A stretch of 64,000 bases of DNA from Gemmatimonas aurantiaca T-27 (GCF_000010305.1 NC_012489.1:1-64000); one strand, 5' to 3'; positions 18,322-28,215 are shown, counted from the first letter of the stretch. Numbers and translations: made by a program. Notes: generated from the sequence alone by a model not told the origin.

Positions 18322-19278
18322 ATGCGCACATGGCGTGCAACGCTCCCCGCGGCGTTGCTCCTGACACTGAGTTCGGCGGCGTTCGTGGCTTGCGACCGCT
18401 CCCGATCGGCATCCCCCGACGATTCGACGTCCACGTCATCGTCGGGCAGCGCAGGGTCGGATCGCACCGAGGCCATCGTCAACAGTGGATGGGACACGGC
18501 GGCGGGTGCGCTGCTGGTGCTGCCCACCGTAGACGGAGGCATGGTGGCCGGATCGCTGCTGCGTCCGGAAGCCACCGAACTCACCGTCGCCGACACGGTG
18601 GGAGTGGGCGCTGCCATGGGCGATCGCCGCGTCGAGCTCTTTGCCCGTAGTGGAAAAATCGGTTCGGCGTTGCTCAGTGTGGAAGCCGCACCGAAGACCG
18701 AAGCCGGTTGCACCGCCTGGCCCGTGGCCCGTCTGGCAATCGATGGCGGTTCGGTGGCCACACCCTGGACGGCCGCCTTCATGGCTGGCCGGGTCACGCC
18801 CGTACCGCTCGATTCCATTGAAGGGCTCGCTGTGCGCGATTCGGCCCGTCTGGCGGCCGATCTCACCCGGCTCGCGTCCGGTCTGCCCGACGACACCAGC
18901 CAGACGTTTCGCACGCTGCCGCTGGTGGTGCTGCGCGCGTGGCGTACGGCCAGCCTCGACAGCGGCTTCGTGGTGGCCACCCTCGTGCGGCGCGTGAACC
19001 AGGAAGACGCACCCAAAGAAGAACGGCTGGTGGTTGTGGTGAACACCGGTTCGGCAGATGCAAAGACCTGGAACGTCGCCTGGCATGAACGTGCGTCGGG
19101 TCACGAAGAGGAGCTGGTCGTGGCCGAGCCGTTGTTGGCGTTCCGCACGGCGCGTTCATCGGACCTGCATCTGCTGTTCGGTCGGGATGACGGAATCGCG
19201 CTCGGTGCGGCCGTTCTCACGCGTGTCGCGGGGACGTGGCGTGTGTTGTGGGAAAGTGCCGTCGCAGGGTGTGACTGA
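18322..19278 (+). CDS. Putative lipoprotein of unknown function
   Basis: The 318-residue product begins MRTWRATLPAALLLTLSS and reaches a lipobox-like FVAC (Cys about 24), then a Ser/Thr/Asp-rich tether. It is thus probably a lipid-anchored envelope protein. The rest is a soluble, beta-rich domain with no family I recognise. I chose the ATG at 18322 because it sits directly before the signal; the frame is open 81 bases further upstream. tex follows 50 bases downstream. Confidence 0.75.
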   Translation: MRTWRATLPAALLLTLSSAAFVACDRSRSASPDDSTSTSSSGSAGSDRTEAIVNSGWDTAAGALLVLPTVDGGMVAGSLLRPEATELTVADTVGVGAAMGDRRVELFARSGKIGSALLSVEAAPKTEAGCTAWPVARLAIDGGSVATPWTAAFMAGRVTPVPLDSIEGLAVRDSARLAADLTRLASGLPDDTSQTFRTLPLVVLRAWRTASLDSGFVVATLVRRVNQEDAPKEERLVVVVNTGSADAKTWNVAWHERASGHEEELVVAEPLLAFRTARSSDLHLLFGRDDGIALGAAVLTRVAGTWRVLWESAVAGCD

Positions 19279-19328
19279 CGGATTTTCAAGTCCTCCATTT
19301 CGTGTCGGTGCGGCTCTAGTTTGACCCC

Positions 19329-21704
19329 ATGACAGTCCCCGCCGCATCGACCACCGACGCCACGCTTGTCGCGCGCGTCGCCACAGAACTCTCGCTGAAT
19401 CCGCAACAGGTTCAGCGCACCCTCACGCTCTTTGCCGAGGGCGCCACACTCCCCTTCATCGCCCGATACCGCAAGGAAATCACGGGCGGTCTCGACGAAG
19501 TGCAGCTCCGCGATGTGCGTGAGCGCGCCGAGTATCTCACCGAGCTCGAGGACCGCCGCGCGGCCATCCTCAAGAGCATCGACGAACAGGGGAAGCTGGA
19601 CGACGTGCTCAAGGCCGGCATTCTGGCCGCCGACACCAAGCAGGCGCTCGAAGATCTGTATCTCCCCTACAAGCCCAAGCGGCGCACGCGGGCCATGATC
19701 GCGCGCGAGCGTGGTCTGGCGCCCTTGGCCGAATCGTTGTGGGATGGTTCGCTCACCGACGCGACCGCTGCTGCCAAGGCTGCAGAGTTCGTGCTCCCCG
19801 AAGTGGATGGCAAGCCGTCGGAAGTGCCCACCGCCGATGCCGCGTTGCAAGGCGCGCGCGACATCATTTCCGAGCAGGTGGCGGAAGACGCGGTGGTGCG
19901 TGGCTGGGTGCGTGAAGTCACGCGCGCCAAGGGTGTGGTGAAGAGCACGGTGCTGGCGGAGAAGAAGAGCGACGAATCCAAGTTCAAGGACTACTTCGAG
20001 TTTTCCGAGTCGCTGGGCACCATTCCCAGTCATCGCATGCTGGCCATTCGCCGCGGTGAAACCGAAGGCGAGTTGTTGTGGCGTGTGGAAGCGCCGGTGG
20101 ACGAGATCAATGCGCGTCTGGCCGGCGAGGTGATCGGCAGCCGCAAGGCCACGCAGCAGCTCACTCTCGTGGCTGCCGATGCGTACAAGCGCCTGCTCGC
20201 GCCGGCCATCGAAGTGGAATTGCGTGTGGAGCTCAAGACCCGCGCCGATGACGAAGCGATCACCATTTTCGGTCGCAATCTGGAGCAGTTGTTGTTGGCA
20301 TCACCGGCCGGCGAGAAGCGGGTGATTGGTCTCGATCCGGGCTTCCGCACGGGTGTGAAGGTGGCGGTCGTGAGTGCCACCGGTGCGCTGGTGCACACCG
20401 ACACGCTGTACCTGCACCAGGAAGATCGGTTTGCCGGCGCGGTGCGGGCGATGATCGAACGCTTCAAGCCCGAGCTCATTGCCATTGGCAATGGCACGGC
20501 GAGCCGCGAAACGGAGACGCTCACCAAGGCGGCGCTGCGCGAGATGGATGCACCACGTCCGCAGGTGGTGGTGGTGAATGAAGCCGGCGCCTCGGTGTAT
20601 TCAGCCAGCGATCTGGCTCGTGCTGAATTCCCGGAGCTCGACGTGTCGTTGCGTGGTGCGGTGAGCATTGCGCGCCGCCTGCAGGATCCGCTGGCCGAGT
20701 TGGTGAAGATCGACCCCAAGAGCATCGGGGTGGGGCAGTACCAGCACGACGTGAATCAGTCGCGTCTCAAGCAGCGTCTCGATGACACGGTGGAAAGCGC
20801 CGTGAATCGTGTCGGGGTGGAAGTGAACACGGCGTCGGCGGCGTTGTTGGGTTATGTGGCCGGTATCGGGCCGTCGCTGGCGCAGGCCATCGTCACGCTG
20901 CGCGACAGCAAGGGCGGCTTCAAGTCACGCGGCGATCTCAAGGACGTTCCGCGCCTGGGCGCCAAGGCCTTTGAACAGTCGGCCGGCTTTCTTCGTGTGC
21001 GCGGTGGGGCCCATCCGCTCGACAGCAGCGCGGTGCACCCCGAGCGCTACGCCCTGGTGGAACGCATGGCGAAGGATCTCAGTGTGAACGTGACCGAATT
21101 CCTCGGCACCGATACGCTGGTCGATCGCATCGAACTGACGAAGTATGTGAGTGACGATGTGGGTATGCCCACCCTGCGCGATATCGTGGCCGAACTCAAG
21201 AAGCCCGGTCGTGACCCACGTGCCGCGTTTGAACCGCCCGCGTTCCGCGAAGACATCCAGAAGCCCAGCGATCTGCTGCCGGGCATGGTGCTGGAAGGCG
21301 TGGTCACCAACATCGTGGCGTTCGGGGCGTTCGTGGATATCGGCGTGCACCAGGACGGGCTCGTGCATGTGAGCCAGTTGTCCGATCGCTACATCAAGGA
21401 CGCCAACGATGTCGTGAAGGTGGGCCAGAAGGTGAAGGTCACCGTGCAGAACGTCGACCTGCCGCGCAATCGCATTGCCCTCAGCATGCGCAGCGATGGC
21501 GGCACCAGCGGCGCACGAGCTGGCGCAGCAGGTGAAGGGGGCACGCGACGTGACGTGCAGGACAACAACCGCAACACGCGTGACGGCGGGCGCGATGGCG
21601 GACGTCCGGCCAATCGTGGCTCGACGCGTCCGGCGGCCCCGGCCGCCAAGCCGTTTGTGCCCACCAAGGGTTCGGTGGCGCCCAACGGGATTCGTTTCAA
21701 GTAG
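19329..21704 (+). CDS. tex: Tex-family transcription accessory protein
   Basis: Tex is a conserved nucleic-acid-binding protein related to eukaryotic Spt6. The 791-residue protein shows the N-terminal helical region (PFIARYRKEITGGLDEVQLR), the YqgF/RNase H-like domain (VIGLDPGFRTGVKVAVV, near 332) and tandem helix-hairpin-helix motifs (AALLGYVAGIGPSLAQAIV, LKDVPRLGAKAFEQSAG). An S1 RNA-binding domain (GMVLEGVVTNIVAFGAFVDI, about 655-725) comes next. The last 65 residues are a Gly/Arg/Asn-rich disordered tail, longer than in E. coli, which may add RNA affinity. Confidence 0.96.
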   Translation: MTVPAASTTDATLVARVATELSLNPQQVQRTLTLFAEGATLPFIARYRKEITGGLDEVQLRDVRERAEYLTELEDRRAAILKSIDEQGKLDDVLKAGILAADTKQALEDLYLPYKPKRRTRAMIARERGLAPLAESLWDGSLTDATAAAKAAEFVLPEVDGKPSEVPTADAALQGARDIISEQVAEDAVVRGWVREVTRAKGVVKSTVLAEKKSDESKFKDYFEFSESLGTIPSHRMLAIRRGETEGELLWRVEAPVDEINARLAGEVIGSRKATQQLTLVAADAYKRLLAPAIEVELRVELKTRADDEAITIFGRNLEQLLLASPAGEKRVIGLDPGFRTGVKVAVVSATGALVHTDTLYLHQEDRFAGAVRAMIERFKPELIAIGNGTASRETETLTKAALREMDAPRPQVVVVNEAGASVYSASDLARAEFPELDVSLRGAVSIARRLQDPLAELVKIDPKSIGVGQYQHDVNQSRLKQRLDDTVESAVNRVGVEVNTASAALLGYVAGIGPSLAQAIVTLRDSKGGFKSRGDLKDVPRLGAKAFEQSAGFLRVRGGAHPLDSSAVHPERYALVERMAKDLSVNVTEFLGTDTLVDRIELTKYVSDDVGMPTLRDIVAELKKPGRDPRAAFEPPAFREDIQKPSDLLPGMVLEGVVTNIVAFGAFVDIGVHQDGLVHVSQLSDRYIKDANDVVKVGQKVKVTVQNVDLPRNRIALSMRSDGGTSGARAGAAGEGGTRRDVQDNNRNTRDGGRDGGRPANRGSTRPAAPAAKPFVPTKGSVAPNGIRFK

Positions 21705-21824
21705 CCGTCAAGTCGCCATGACACCGCCGCGACGTCATGGGATCGCGGCGCGTGAAGTGGTCGTGTGAGACGATCGTGAGATACGCTCGCGCAAATCTCC
21801 GCAGCCATCCATTTTTTCGCTCCT

Positions 21825-24515
21825 ATGGATACGCTGCGGAGATTCCTGTATGTGCTGGCCGCGATGGTCGCGGCCCTGGCGGGTGATGTCGTACGCGCGC
21901 AGTCGACGGCTCCGCCGCGCGCGCTGCTGCCCATCGAGTTCCCCAACTCCGCCGAATACGGCTGGATGGCCAAGCCGGTGCACGCGAGTCGTGTGCTGGA
22001 TGACCTCACGCAGCCAGCCAACTGGAAGTTCTCGGGCGCCGGCACCATTTCGTTCCCTGAAACGCCACGCCTTGGCGACATGCGGGCGCTGCGGGTGGAG
22101 ATGCAGTTGCACCGGCCGCCCAATCTGCCCGAGCGTATGCGTCTGCCCGCCGTGAACCTGCGGCGCGCGGTGGCCAATGAAGATTGGAGCGGATACAACC
22201 GCATCGTCATTTGGATCAAGCCGGACTTTGCCGGTGTGCCGGTGTTGCCGTTGCAGTTGGTCATGCACAATGCGGGCGCGGTGAAGGTGCCCGATCGGTA
22301 TGGTCGCGAAGGCACACACTTTGTCACGTTGGCGCAGCAGGGGTGGCAGCAGATCATTTGGGAGATCGAGCCCCTCGCGCGCGATCGGGTCACCCTGTTC
22401 GAGATCGGCTATTTCGTGAATCGCATGATCGCGAACCCCGACGATCACGTGGCTTTTGAAGTGGGCCGCATCGAATTGCAGAAGGTGGACACCGATGTGC
22501 ACACCGGCTGGAGCGTGGGAGCGGGCAAGTTTGCGTTCAGCCACAGTGGCTATCAGGTGGAGAGCCGCAAATCGGCCATCGCGAACGGTCTGGCTGGCAC
22601 GCACTTCGATGTGGTGCGTGTGGGCGACATTGCGTTTGGCGAGACGATGCTGCGCAAGCCGATACAGCAGATCACCACAGCCACCGGCACCCATCAGCAG
22701 CTCGACTTCTCCGAACTCACCGCGGCAGGGCGCTATGTGCTGCGCGCCGGCGCCCACATCAGCAAGCCGTTCGTGGTGAGCGATACCGCGTGGCTGCCGT
22801 CCATCTACAAGTCGCTCAACTTCTACTATGGCAACCGCTGTGGTTTCGACGTGCCCGGTGTGCACGGTATCGATCATCTCGACTGGTTTGCCACACTGGG
22901 TGACAAGCGTCTCACCATGAGTGGGGGCTGGCATGACGCGGGCGATCTGTCGCAGGGGGTGATCAACACCGGCGAGGGATCGTATGCGATGTTCGCACTG
23001 GCCGAGCGTTTGGCGGCGCAGGGGCAACATCCGGTGCTGGTGGATCGCCTGATCGAAGAAGCGTCGTGGGGGCTCGACTGGGTGCTGCGCGTGCGCTTCG
23101 GCGGTGGATATCGTGTCGGCTTTGGCGCGCACAACTTCTGGTCGAACAACATCGCCGGTGACGGTGATGATCGTTTTGTCGAAGCGAAGAACAATCCCAA
23201 TGCCAACTACATCGCGGCCGCTGCTGGTGCGATCGCGGCGCGGGTACTGCGCACGCGTGATCCGGCGCGCGCCACCGAGGCTCTACGCATTGCACGGGAT
23301 GATTGGGCACATGCCATCGTCGGCATTGAAGGTCCGTCTACCTGGCACACGCCGGCGTTTGCGGCGTCGCGCATGGAACTGGCCGGCATTGGTATCACAG
23401 CGTCGATCGAGCTGTGGCATGCCACCCATGAAGCCCAGTATCGCGACAAGGCCGTGGAGCTCGCGCGCATCGTGATGGCGTCGCAGCAGGTGGCCCGTGT
23501 GGGCAGCACGATGCCGCTGTCCGGGTTCTTTTACACCGGCCCCGATCGTGACACGATCTTTCATCAGTTCCACCGTGCCGCCGATCAGGCGCCGGTGGTG
23601 GCGCTCACCCAACTCATCGACGCACTGCCCCATCACGTCGACTGGATGTCGTGGTATGCGACCGTGGTGCGTTACGCCGAGTACCAGAAGCAGTCGTCGC
23701 GCGTGACAGCGCCATACGAAGTGCTGCCCGCGTACGTGTATCGTTTGGCCGACAGCGTGCAGGTGCCCGATTCGGGCGGTCGCTATCTCGAGTCGCGCAA
23801 GGAATACGCCGAACAGGTACGGGCGGGCACTGCCATGGGCGATGGCTGGTATCTGCGCACCTTCCCGGTGTGGTTCCAGCGTCGTGGCAACTACGGCGTG
23901 TTGCTTTCGCAGGCGAAAGGTTTGTCGGCCGCGTCACGCATGCGCGGTGATCGCGAGGGGCTCGAACTCGCCACGCGCCAGGCCGAGTGGGTGGTGGGGC
24001 GCAATCCGTTCAGCCAGAGCACCATGTACGGCGAAGGGTATGACTGGGCGCAACAGTACAGCGTGTCATCGGGCGACATGGTGGGCACGTTGCCCGTGGG
24101 CATGCAGAGCCGCGGCACCAGCGACCTGCCGTACTACCCGTCGCAGAACATGTACGTGTACAAGGAAGTGTGGGTGCACTCCAACAACCGCTGGCTGTGG
24201 TTGATGGAAGACCTGTTGCCGCGCTACACGCTGGCGGCGGCGGCCAATACGTTTGCGTTCACGAGCAACACGGCGCCCAATGGTGATGTCACGCTGCGAC
24301 TGACGCTGAGTGGCTCTGGGGTGCGTCGCATTTCCTTGCGCGTCGACAATCTCAAGTTGCGCGTCCCCAATCAGGCCACGCAGTCCATCACGTTGCGGAC
24401 GAACGAGCCAATCACGCTCACCTGGACGGCGCGTCGTGAACGACCGGACGCACCATGGGTGGCTGTTGTGGCTGAGGAGGGGGGAGTTCGGCGGGCGGAT
24501 CAGTACGGGCACTGA
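21825..24515 (+). CDS. Exported glycoside hydrolase family 9 protein
   Basis: The 896-residue protein begins with a signal peptide (MDTLRRFLYVLAAMVAALAG...RAQ). It has a beta-sandwich module (about 55-215, possible carbohydrate-binding role), an Ig-like N-terminal cellulase domain (about 225-310) and a GH9 catalytic barrel (about 320-800). GGWHDAGDLSQG near 366 holds the catalytic Asp pair of GH9, and the C-terminal KEVWVHSNNRWLWLMEDL region includes the likely general-acid Glu. A short beta domain closes the protein. GH9 enzymes are mostly endoglucanases; the substrate here is not certain. No other cellulase genes are adjacent. Confidence 0.85.
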   Translation: MDTLRRFLYVLAAMVAALAGDVVRAQSTAPPRALLPIEFPNSAEYGWMAKPVHASRVLDDLTQPANWKFSGAGTISFPETPRLGDMRALRVEMQLHRPPNLPERMRLPAVNLRRAVANEDWSGYNRIVIWIKPDFAGVPVLPLQLVMHNAGAVKVPDRYGREGTHFVTLAQQGWQQIIWEIEPLARDRVTLFEIGYFVNRMIANPDDHVAFEVGRIELQKVDTDVHTGWSVGAGKFAFSHSGYQVESRKSAIANGLAGTHFDVVRVGDIAFGETMLRKPIQQITTATGTHQQLDFSELTAAGRYVLRAGAHISKPFVVSDTAWLPSIYKSLNFYYGNRCGFDVPGVHGIDHLDWFATLGDKRLTMSGGWHDAGDLSQGVINTGEGSYAMFALAERLAAQGQHPVLVDRLIEEASWGLDWVLRVRFGGGYRVGFGAHNFWSNNIAGDGDDRFVEAKNNPNANYIAAAAGAIAARVLRTRDPARATEALRIARDDWAHAIVGIEGPSTWHTPAFAASRMELAGIGITASIELWHATHEAQYRDKAVELARIVMASQQVARVGSTMPLSGFFYTGPDRDTIFHQFHRAADQAPVVALTQLIDALPHHVDWMSWYATVVRYAEYQKQSSRVTAPYEVLPAYVYRLADSVQVPDSGGRYLESRKEYAEQVRAGTAMGDGWYLRTFPVWFQRRGNYGVLLSQAKGLSAASRMRGDREGLELATRQAEWVVGRNPFSQSTMYGEGYDWAQQYSVSSGDMVGTLPVGMQSRGTSDLPYYPSQNMYVYKEVWVHSNNRWLWLMEDLLPRYTLAAAANTFAFTSNTAPNGDVTLRLTLSGSGVRRISLRVDNLKLRVPNQATQSITLRTNEPITLTWTARRERPDAPWVAVVAEEGGVRRADQYGH

Positions 24516-24897
24516 TGGCGGGCTCCCGATCCGTACCCGGTTCGTCGAACTGCCGCGTCAGCCAGAACGCCAGCGCCGCCCAGAACCCCAGGGCGGCGGC
24601 GCTGAAGATCCAGTATCGAATCCCGGGGTGAAATGTCAGCGCCACCACGACGACCACGGCTGAAGCCGAGGCCAGGAATCCCGTGAGCGCCCGTCCAACC
24701 GCAGACCTCGTTCCGCGCTTGAATGCGGCCGCGCAGAACGCGGTGGTGATGGCGTGTGCTGCGGTGGTCCAAATGAGGGGCTGAAAGGCGCCCCCCGACC
24801 CGTCAAACACCACCAATGACGCCGCGCCGGCCGCTGCCATGGCGGACATCGCACCGAACGCGCGTGAAAGCGGAGCCTTCCATCGGTCGAGGACCAT
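24418..24897 (-). CDS. Small integral membrane protein
   Basis: The 159-residue protein has about four hydrophobic helices (GAMSAMAAAGAASLVVFDG, LIWTTAAHAITTAFCAAAF, GFLASASAVVVVVALTF, WIFSAAALGFWAALAFWL) followed by a Pro/Gln-rich cytoplasmic-type tail. I do not recognise a family. Its last 98 bases overlap the end of the convergent GH9 gene, and both proteins end in low-complexity sequence there, so one of the two stops could be mis-assigned by a frameshift. The membrane pattern supports a genuine gene. Confidence 0.6.
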   Translation of the reverse strand: MVLDRWKAPLSRAFGAMSAMAAAGAASLVVFDGSGGAFQPLIWTTAAHAITTAFCAAAFKRGTRSAVGRALTGFLASASAVVVVVALTFHPGIRYWIFSAAALGFWAALAFWLTRQFDEPGTDREPAISARTDPPAELPPPQPQQPPMVRPVVHDAPSR

Positions 24898-25124
24898 GCT
24901 TTCCCTACGCCGGGCCCGACCGCCGGATTCATGGTCCCCGCCGATAGCACCGACTGACGCGCAATTCTGCGAAGCCCGCTATCGGACGGGACGAACCGCT
25001 GAGGCCTCGCCTCGCCCCAGCGGTCTATCGAAACGGCGTCTTCGACCCTACCGTAGGATCCCTTGCTGTTTGCGCCGCCCATCCTTCCTCTGGCGGCGCC
25101 GTTCGATCCTGCCACCCCTCCCCA

Positions 25125-26777
25125 ATGACTTCCCGACGCGATTTCCTCCGGCAGGGCGGCACCGCCCTCGGCGCGTCCATGGGTGCCTCGCTGTTGGCCG
25201 GCAGTGCGCTGGCTGGCATCCCGCGACTGCTCGCGGCCGCACCCGCGCCTGATCCCGCCGCGCTCGAGGCGTTCACCGACATCGCCAACGTCCGTGAACT
25301 CATGAACGCCGCGCTCAATGCCGCCAAGATGGCCGGCGCCACCTACGCCGATGTGCGTTGCAGCCGGCAGCGGCAAAACTTCGTCTTCACGCGCGAACAA
25401 CAGATCCAGCAGGTGGTCGACACCGACACCGTGGGCATCGGTGTTCGCGCGCTGGTCGATGGCACCTGGGGCTTTGCCGCCACACGCCTGCTCACCACCG
25501 ACGGTGCGGCTGCGGCCGCGCGCGAAGCCGTGGCCATCGCCAAGGCGTCACGTGTGGCGCGCGCGAATCCCATCGAGTGGTTGCCCGCGCCCGTGGTGGC
25601 CAACGGGGTGTGGAAGGGCGCCTACACGCAGGACCCGTTCGACATTCCGGTGGAGCAGAAAGCCGAACTGCTGCTCAAGGCCAATGCCAACGCGCTCAAG
25701 GCGAAGAACGTGAAGTACATCTTCTCGGGCTTCTTCTTCGTGAAGGACGAGCGCAACTACGCCAACACCGACGGCACGGTCACCAAGCAGGATGTGGTGC
25801 GCACCTGGCCCACCATGCAGATCACGGCCGTGAGTGCCGACTTCACCGACTTCCAGAACCGCAGCAACATGGTGGCTCCCATGGCGCGTGGCTGGGAATA
25901 CGTGTTGCAGAATGATCTCGTGGGCAACGCGCAGAAGTGGGGCGAAGAAGCGGCCGCCAAACTCACCGGCAAGCCCGTGGAAGTGGGTCGCTACGACCTC
26001 GTGCTCGATCCGATGAATCTCTGGCTCACCATTCACGAGAGCATCGGGCATCCCACCGAACTCGATCGTGCGATGGGCTACGAAGCCAACTTTGCGGGCA
26101 CCAGCTTCATTGCGCCGCCCGACAAGATGCTGGGCACGCTCAAGTACGGTCCGTCGATCATGAATGTGCAGGGTGATCGTTCGCAGGAAGGGGGCCTCTC
26201 CACCATCGGGTGGGACGACGATGGTGTGAAGCCCGACGAATTCCTGATCGTGAAGAACGGCATGTTCAACGACTACCAGACCACGCGCGAACAGGCCCCG
26301 TGGCTGCGGTGGTGGTACGAGAAGAACAAGCGCCCCGTGCGCTCACATGGCTGCGCCTATGCGCAGGGGTGGGACAACGTCCAGTTCCAGCGCATGCCCA
26401 ATGTGTCGCTCATGCCGGGCGAGAAAGATCTCATGATGGACGATCTCATCGCCGCCACCGATCGTGGCATTCTCATTCAGGGCGATGGCTCGTTCTCCAT
26501 CGATCAGCAGCGGTACAACGCGCAGTTCGGTGGCCAGCTCTATCACGAGATCAAGGGCGGCAAAGTGGTCGGTGTGCTGAAGGATGTGGCCTACCAGATC
26601 CGCACACCGGACTTCTGGAACAGCATGGACATGATCGGCGGCAAGCGCAGCTATCAGTTGGGTGGTTCGTTCTTCGACGGCAAGGGACAGCCTTCGCAGG
26701 TGAACGCCGTGAGTCACGGTTCACCGCCGGCTCGGTTCCGCAACGTCAACGTCATCAACACGGGGAGGAAAGGCTGA
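25125..26777 (+). CDS. TldD-family metallopeptidase with Tat signal
   Basis: TldD/PmbA (TldE) proteins form a heterodimeric metalloprotease; TldD carries the active site. This 550-residue homologue has the zinc motif HESIGH near residue 304 and the C-terminal TldD regions (GTSFIAPPDKMLG, RSHGCAYAQGWDN). Unlike classical cytoplasmic TldD it begins MTSRRDFLRQGGTALGAS, a twin-arginine signal with a hydrophobic stretch, so it is probably exported folded. Its stop overlaps the next start (TGATG), so it is translationally coupled to the PmbA-like partner. Confidence 0.92.
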   Translation: MTSRRDFLRQGGTALGASMGASLLAGSALAGIPRLLAAAPAPDPAALEAFTDIANVRELMNAALNAAKMAGATYADVRCSRQRQNFVFTREQQIQQVVDTDTVGIGVRALVDGTWGFAATRLLTTDGAAAAAREAVAIAKASRVARANPIEWLPAPVVANGVWKGAYTQDPFDIPVEQKAELLLKANANALKAKNVKYIFSGFFFVKDERNYANTDGTVTKQDVVRTWPTMQITAVSADFTDFQNRSNMVAPMARGWEYVLQNDLVGNAQKWGEEAAAKLTGKPVEVGRYDLVLDPMNLWLTIHESIGHPTELDRAMGYEANFAGTSFIAPPDKMLGTLKYGPSIMNVQGDRSQEGGLSTIGWDDDGVKPDEFLIVKNGMFNDYQTTREQAPWLRWWYEKNKRPVRSHGCAYAQGWDNVQFQRMPNVSLMPGEKDLMMDDLIAATDRGILIQGDGSFSIDQQRYNAQFGGQLYHEIKGGKVVGVLKDVAYQIRTPDFWNSMDMIGGKRSYQLGGSFFDGKGQPSQVNAVSHGSPPARFRNVNVINTGRKG

Positions 26778-28135
26778 TGCCGGTTCGTGCAGACAACGGC
26801 GCCATCCTCACGCGTGAGCAGGCGCAAGCCATCGTCGAGAAGGCGGTGAAGCTGTCCAAAGCCGATGCCGTCGACGTGCAGGTGAATACGTACACGCGCG
26901 GCAACATCCGCTTTGCCGACAACCAGGTGAGCACCGCAGGCTCCACCACCGATGCGCAGTTGGGTATTCAGAGCGCGTTCGGACCCAAGCACGCCGTGGT
27001 CACCACCAACGATCTCTCCGACGCGGCCATCGAACGGGCGGTGCGCGAGAGCGAGCGTCTCGCGAAGCTTGCCCCCGATGATCCGGAATCGATGCCGCAG
27101 CTTGGCACGCAGCAGTACACACCGGTCAACGCGTGGTTCGACAGCACGGCCAATCTCAGCGCGGATGATCGCGCCAAAGCCGCACTCACGGCGCTCGAAC
27201 TCGCGCGCAAGGCGGGGGATCTCAAGGCGGCCGGATATCTCGTGACCACCGCCGGTGCGCTCGCCATCGGCAACAGCACGGGCATGTTCGCCTATCATCG
27301 CGGCACCAACGCGAACTACACGCTCACGGTGCGCACGGCCGATGGCACCGGCTCCGGCTGGGCCGCCGCTGATCACGCCGACTGGGCACAGCTCGACGCC
27401 GTGCGGGTGGCCAACACCGCCGTCGAAAAGGCACGCCTCTCCCGCAATCCCGTGGCCATCGAGCCGGGTCGCTACACGGTCATTCTCGAACCACAGGCGG
27501 TGGGTGATCTGGTGCAGCTCATCGGCAACTACGCCGACGCGCGCAGTGCCGACGAAGGCCGCAGCCCCTTCGTGAAGCAGGGTGGTGGCAACAAGGTGGG
27601 CGAGAAGATCGCCGACGAGCGGGTCACCATCTTCTCCGATCCGGCCGACTCTCAACTGCTCGGTCGTCCGTGGGACTTCGAAGGCATGCCACTCGGCCGG
27701 CAGACCTGGATCGAGAAAGGGGTGCTCAAACAACTCACCTATTCGCGCTTCTGGGCGAAGAAGCAGGGCAAACCCGCCACCGGTGGCTTCAGCACGTTCA
27801 AGATGGCCGGCGGCACCAAATCGGTGGACGATCTGATCAAGGAAACCACCCGCGGGGTGTTGGTCACACGCCTGTGGTATCTGCGTGAAGTGGACCCACG
27901 CACCATTCTCTACACGGGACTCACGCGCGACGGCACATTCCTCGTGGAAAACGGAAAGATCACCAAGGCCCTGCGCAATTTCCGCTTCAACGAGTCGCCG
28001 CTGTTCATGCTCAACAACCTCGAGGAGCTGGGACGCGCTGAACGCCTGGCGGGCACCGAACAGGGTGGGGATGTGGTGATGCCATCCATTCGCGCGCGTG
28101 ACTTCAACTTCACGTCATTGAGCGAAGCGGTCTGA
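26777..28135 (+). CDS. PmbA/TldE-family protein
   Basis: The 452-residue protein is the catalytically inactive partner in TldD/PmbA pairs. It shows the family N-terminal beta-alpha fold (AVDVQVNTYTRGNIRFADNQ) and C-terminal regions (LGRPWDFEGMPLGRQTWIEKG, GVLVTRLWYLREVDPRT, LYTGLTRDGTFLVENGKI), but no HExxxH. The start ATG overlaps the TldD stop by one base and is preceded by GGGGAGGAAAGG, a strong Shine-Dalgarno. No signal peptide is visible although its partner has a Tat signal. A larger frame starting upstream is out of step with this start and only overlaps tldD. Confidence 0.92.
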   Translation: MPVRADNGAILTREQAQAIVEKAVKLSKADAVDVQVNTYTRGNIRFADNQVSTAGSTTDAQLGIQSAFGPKHAVVTTNDLSDAAIERAVRESERLAKLAPDDPESMPQLGTQQYTPVNAWFDSTANLSADDRAKAALTALELARKAGDLKAAGYLVTTAGALAIGNSTGMFAYHRGTNANYTLTVRTADGTGSGWAAADHADWAQLDAVRVANTAVEKARLSRNPVAIEPGRYTVILEPQAVGDLVQLIGNYADARSADEGRSPFVKQGGGNKVGEKIADERVTIFSDPADSQLLGRPWDFEGMPLGRQTWIEKGVLKQLTYSRFWAKKQGKPATGGFSTFKMAGGTKSVDDLIKETTRGVLVTRLWYLREVDPRTILYTGLTRDGTFLVENGKITKALRNFRFNESPLFMLNNLEELGRAERLAGTEQGGDVVMPSIRARDFNFTSLSEAV

Positions 28136-28157
28136 GTCTCGAGGAGAGAAAACAGAA

Positions 28158-28192
28158 AGCCCCCCAATCCAGCAGCAGAGGATTGGGGGGCT
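28158..28192 (-). terminator. Terminator between convergent pmbA-like and PEP-CTERM genes
   Basis: A perfect 13-base stem (agccccccaatcc, 28158-28170, and complement 28180-28192) with a 9-base loop lies between the two converging genes. The T-richer flank (cttt and tttt runs) is on the minus-strand side, so it best serves the PEP-CTERM gene, but it can act in both directions. Confidence 0.75.
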
Positions 28193-28215
28193 CGCGTTAT
28201 TGATGTCTTCTGCGC

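Noticed and set aside
24941-24985. 8-bp inverted repeat ccgatagc/gctatcgg upstream of the TldD gene
   Set aside because: Too short and isolated to support an operator or terminator in GC-rich DNA.
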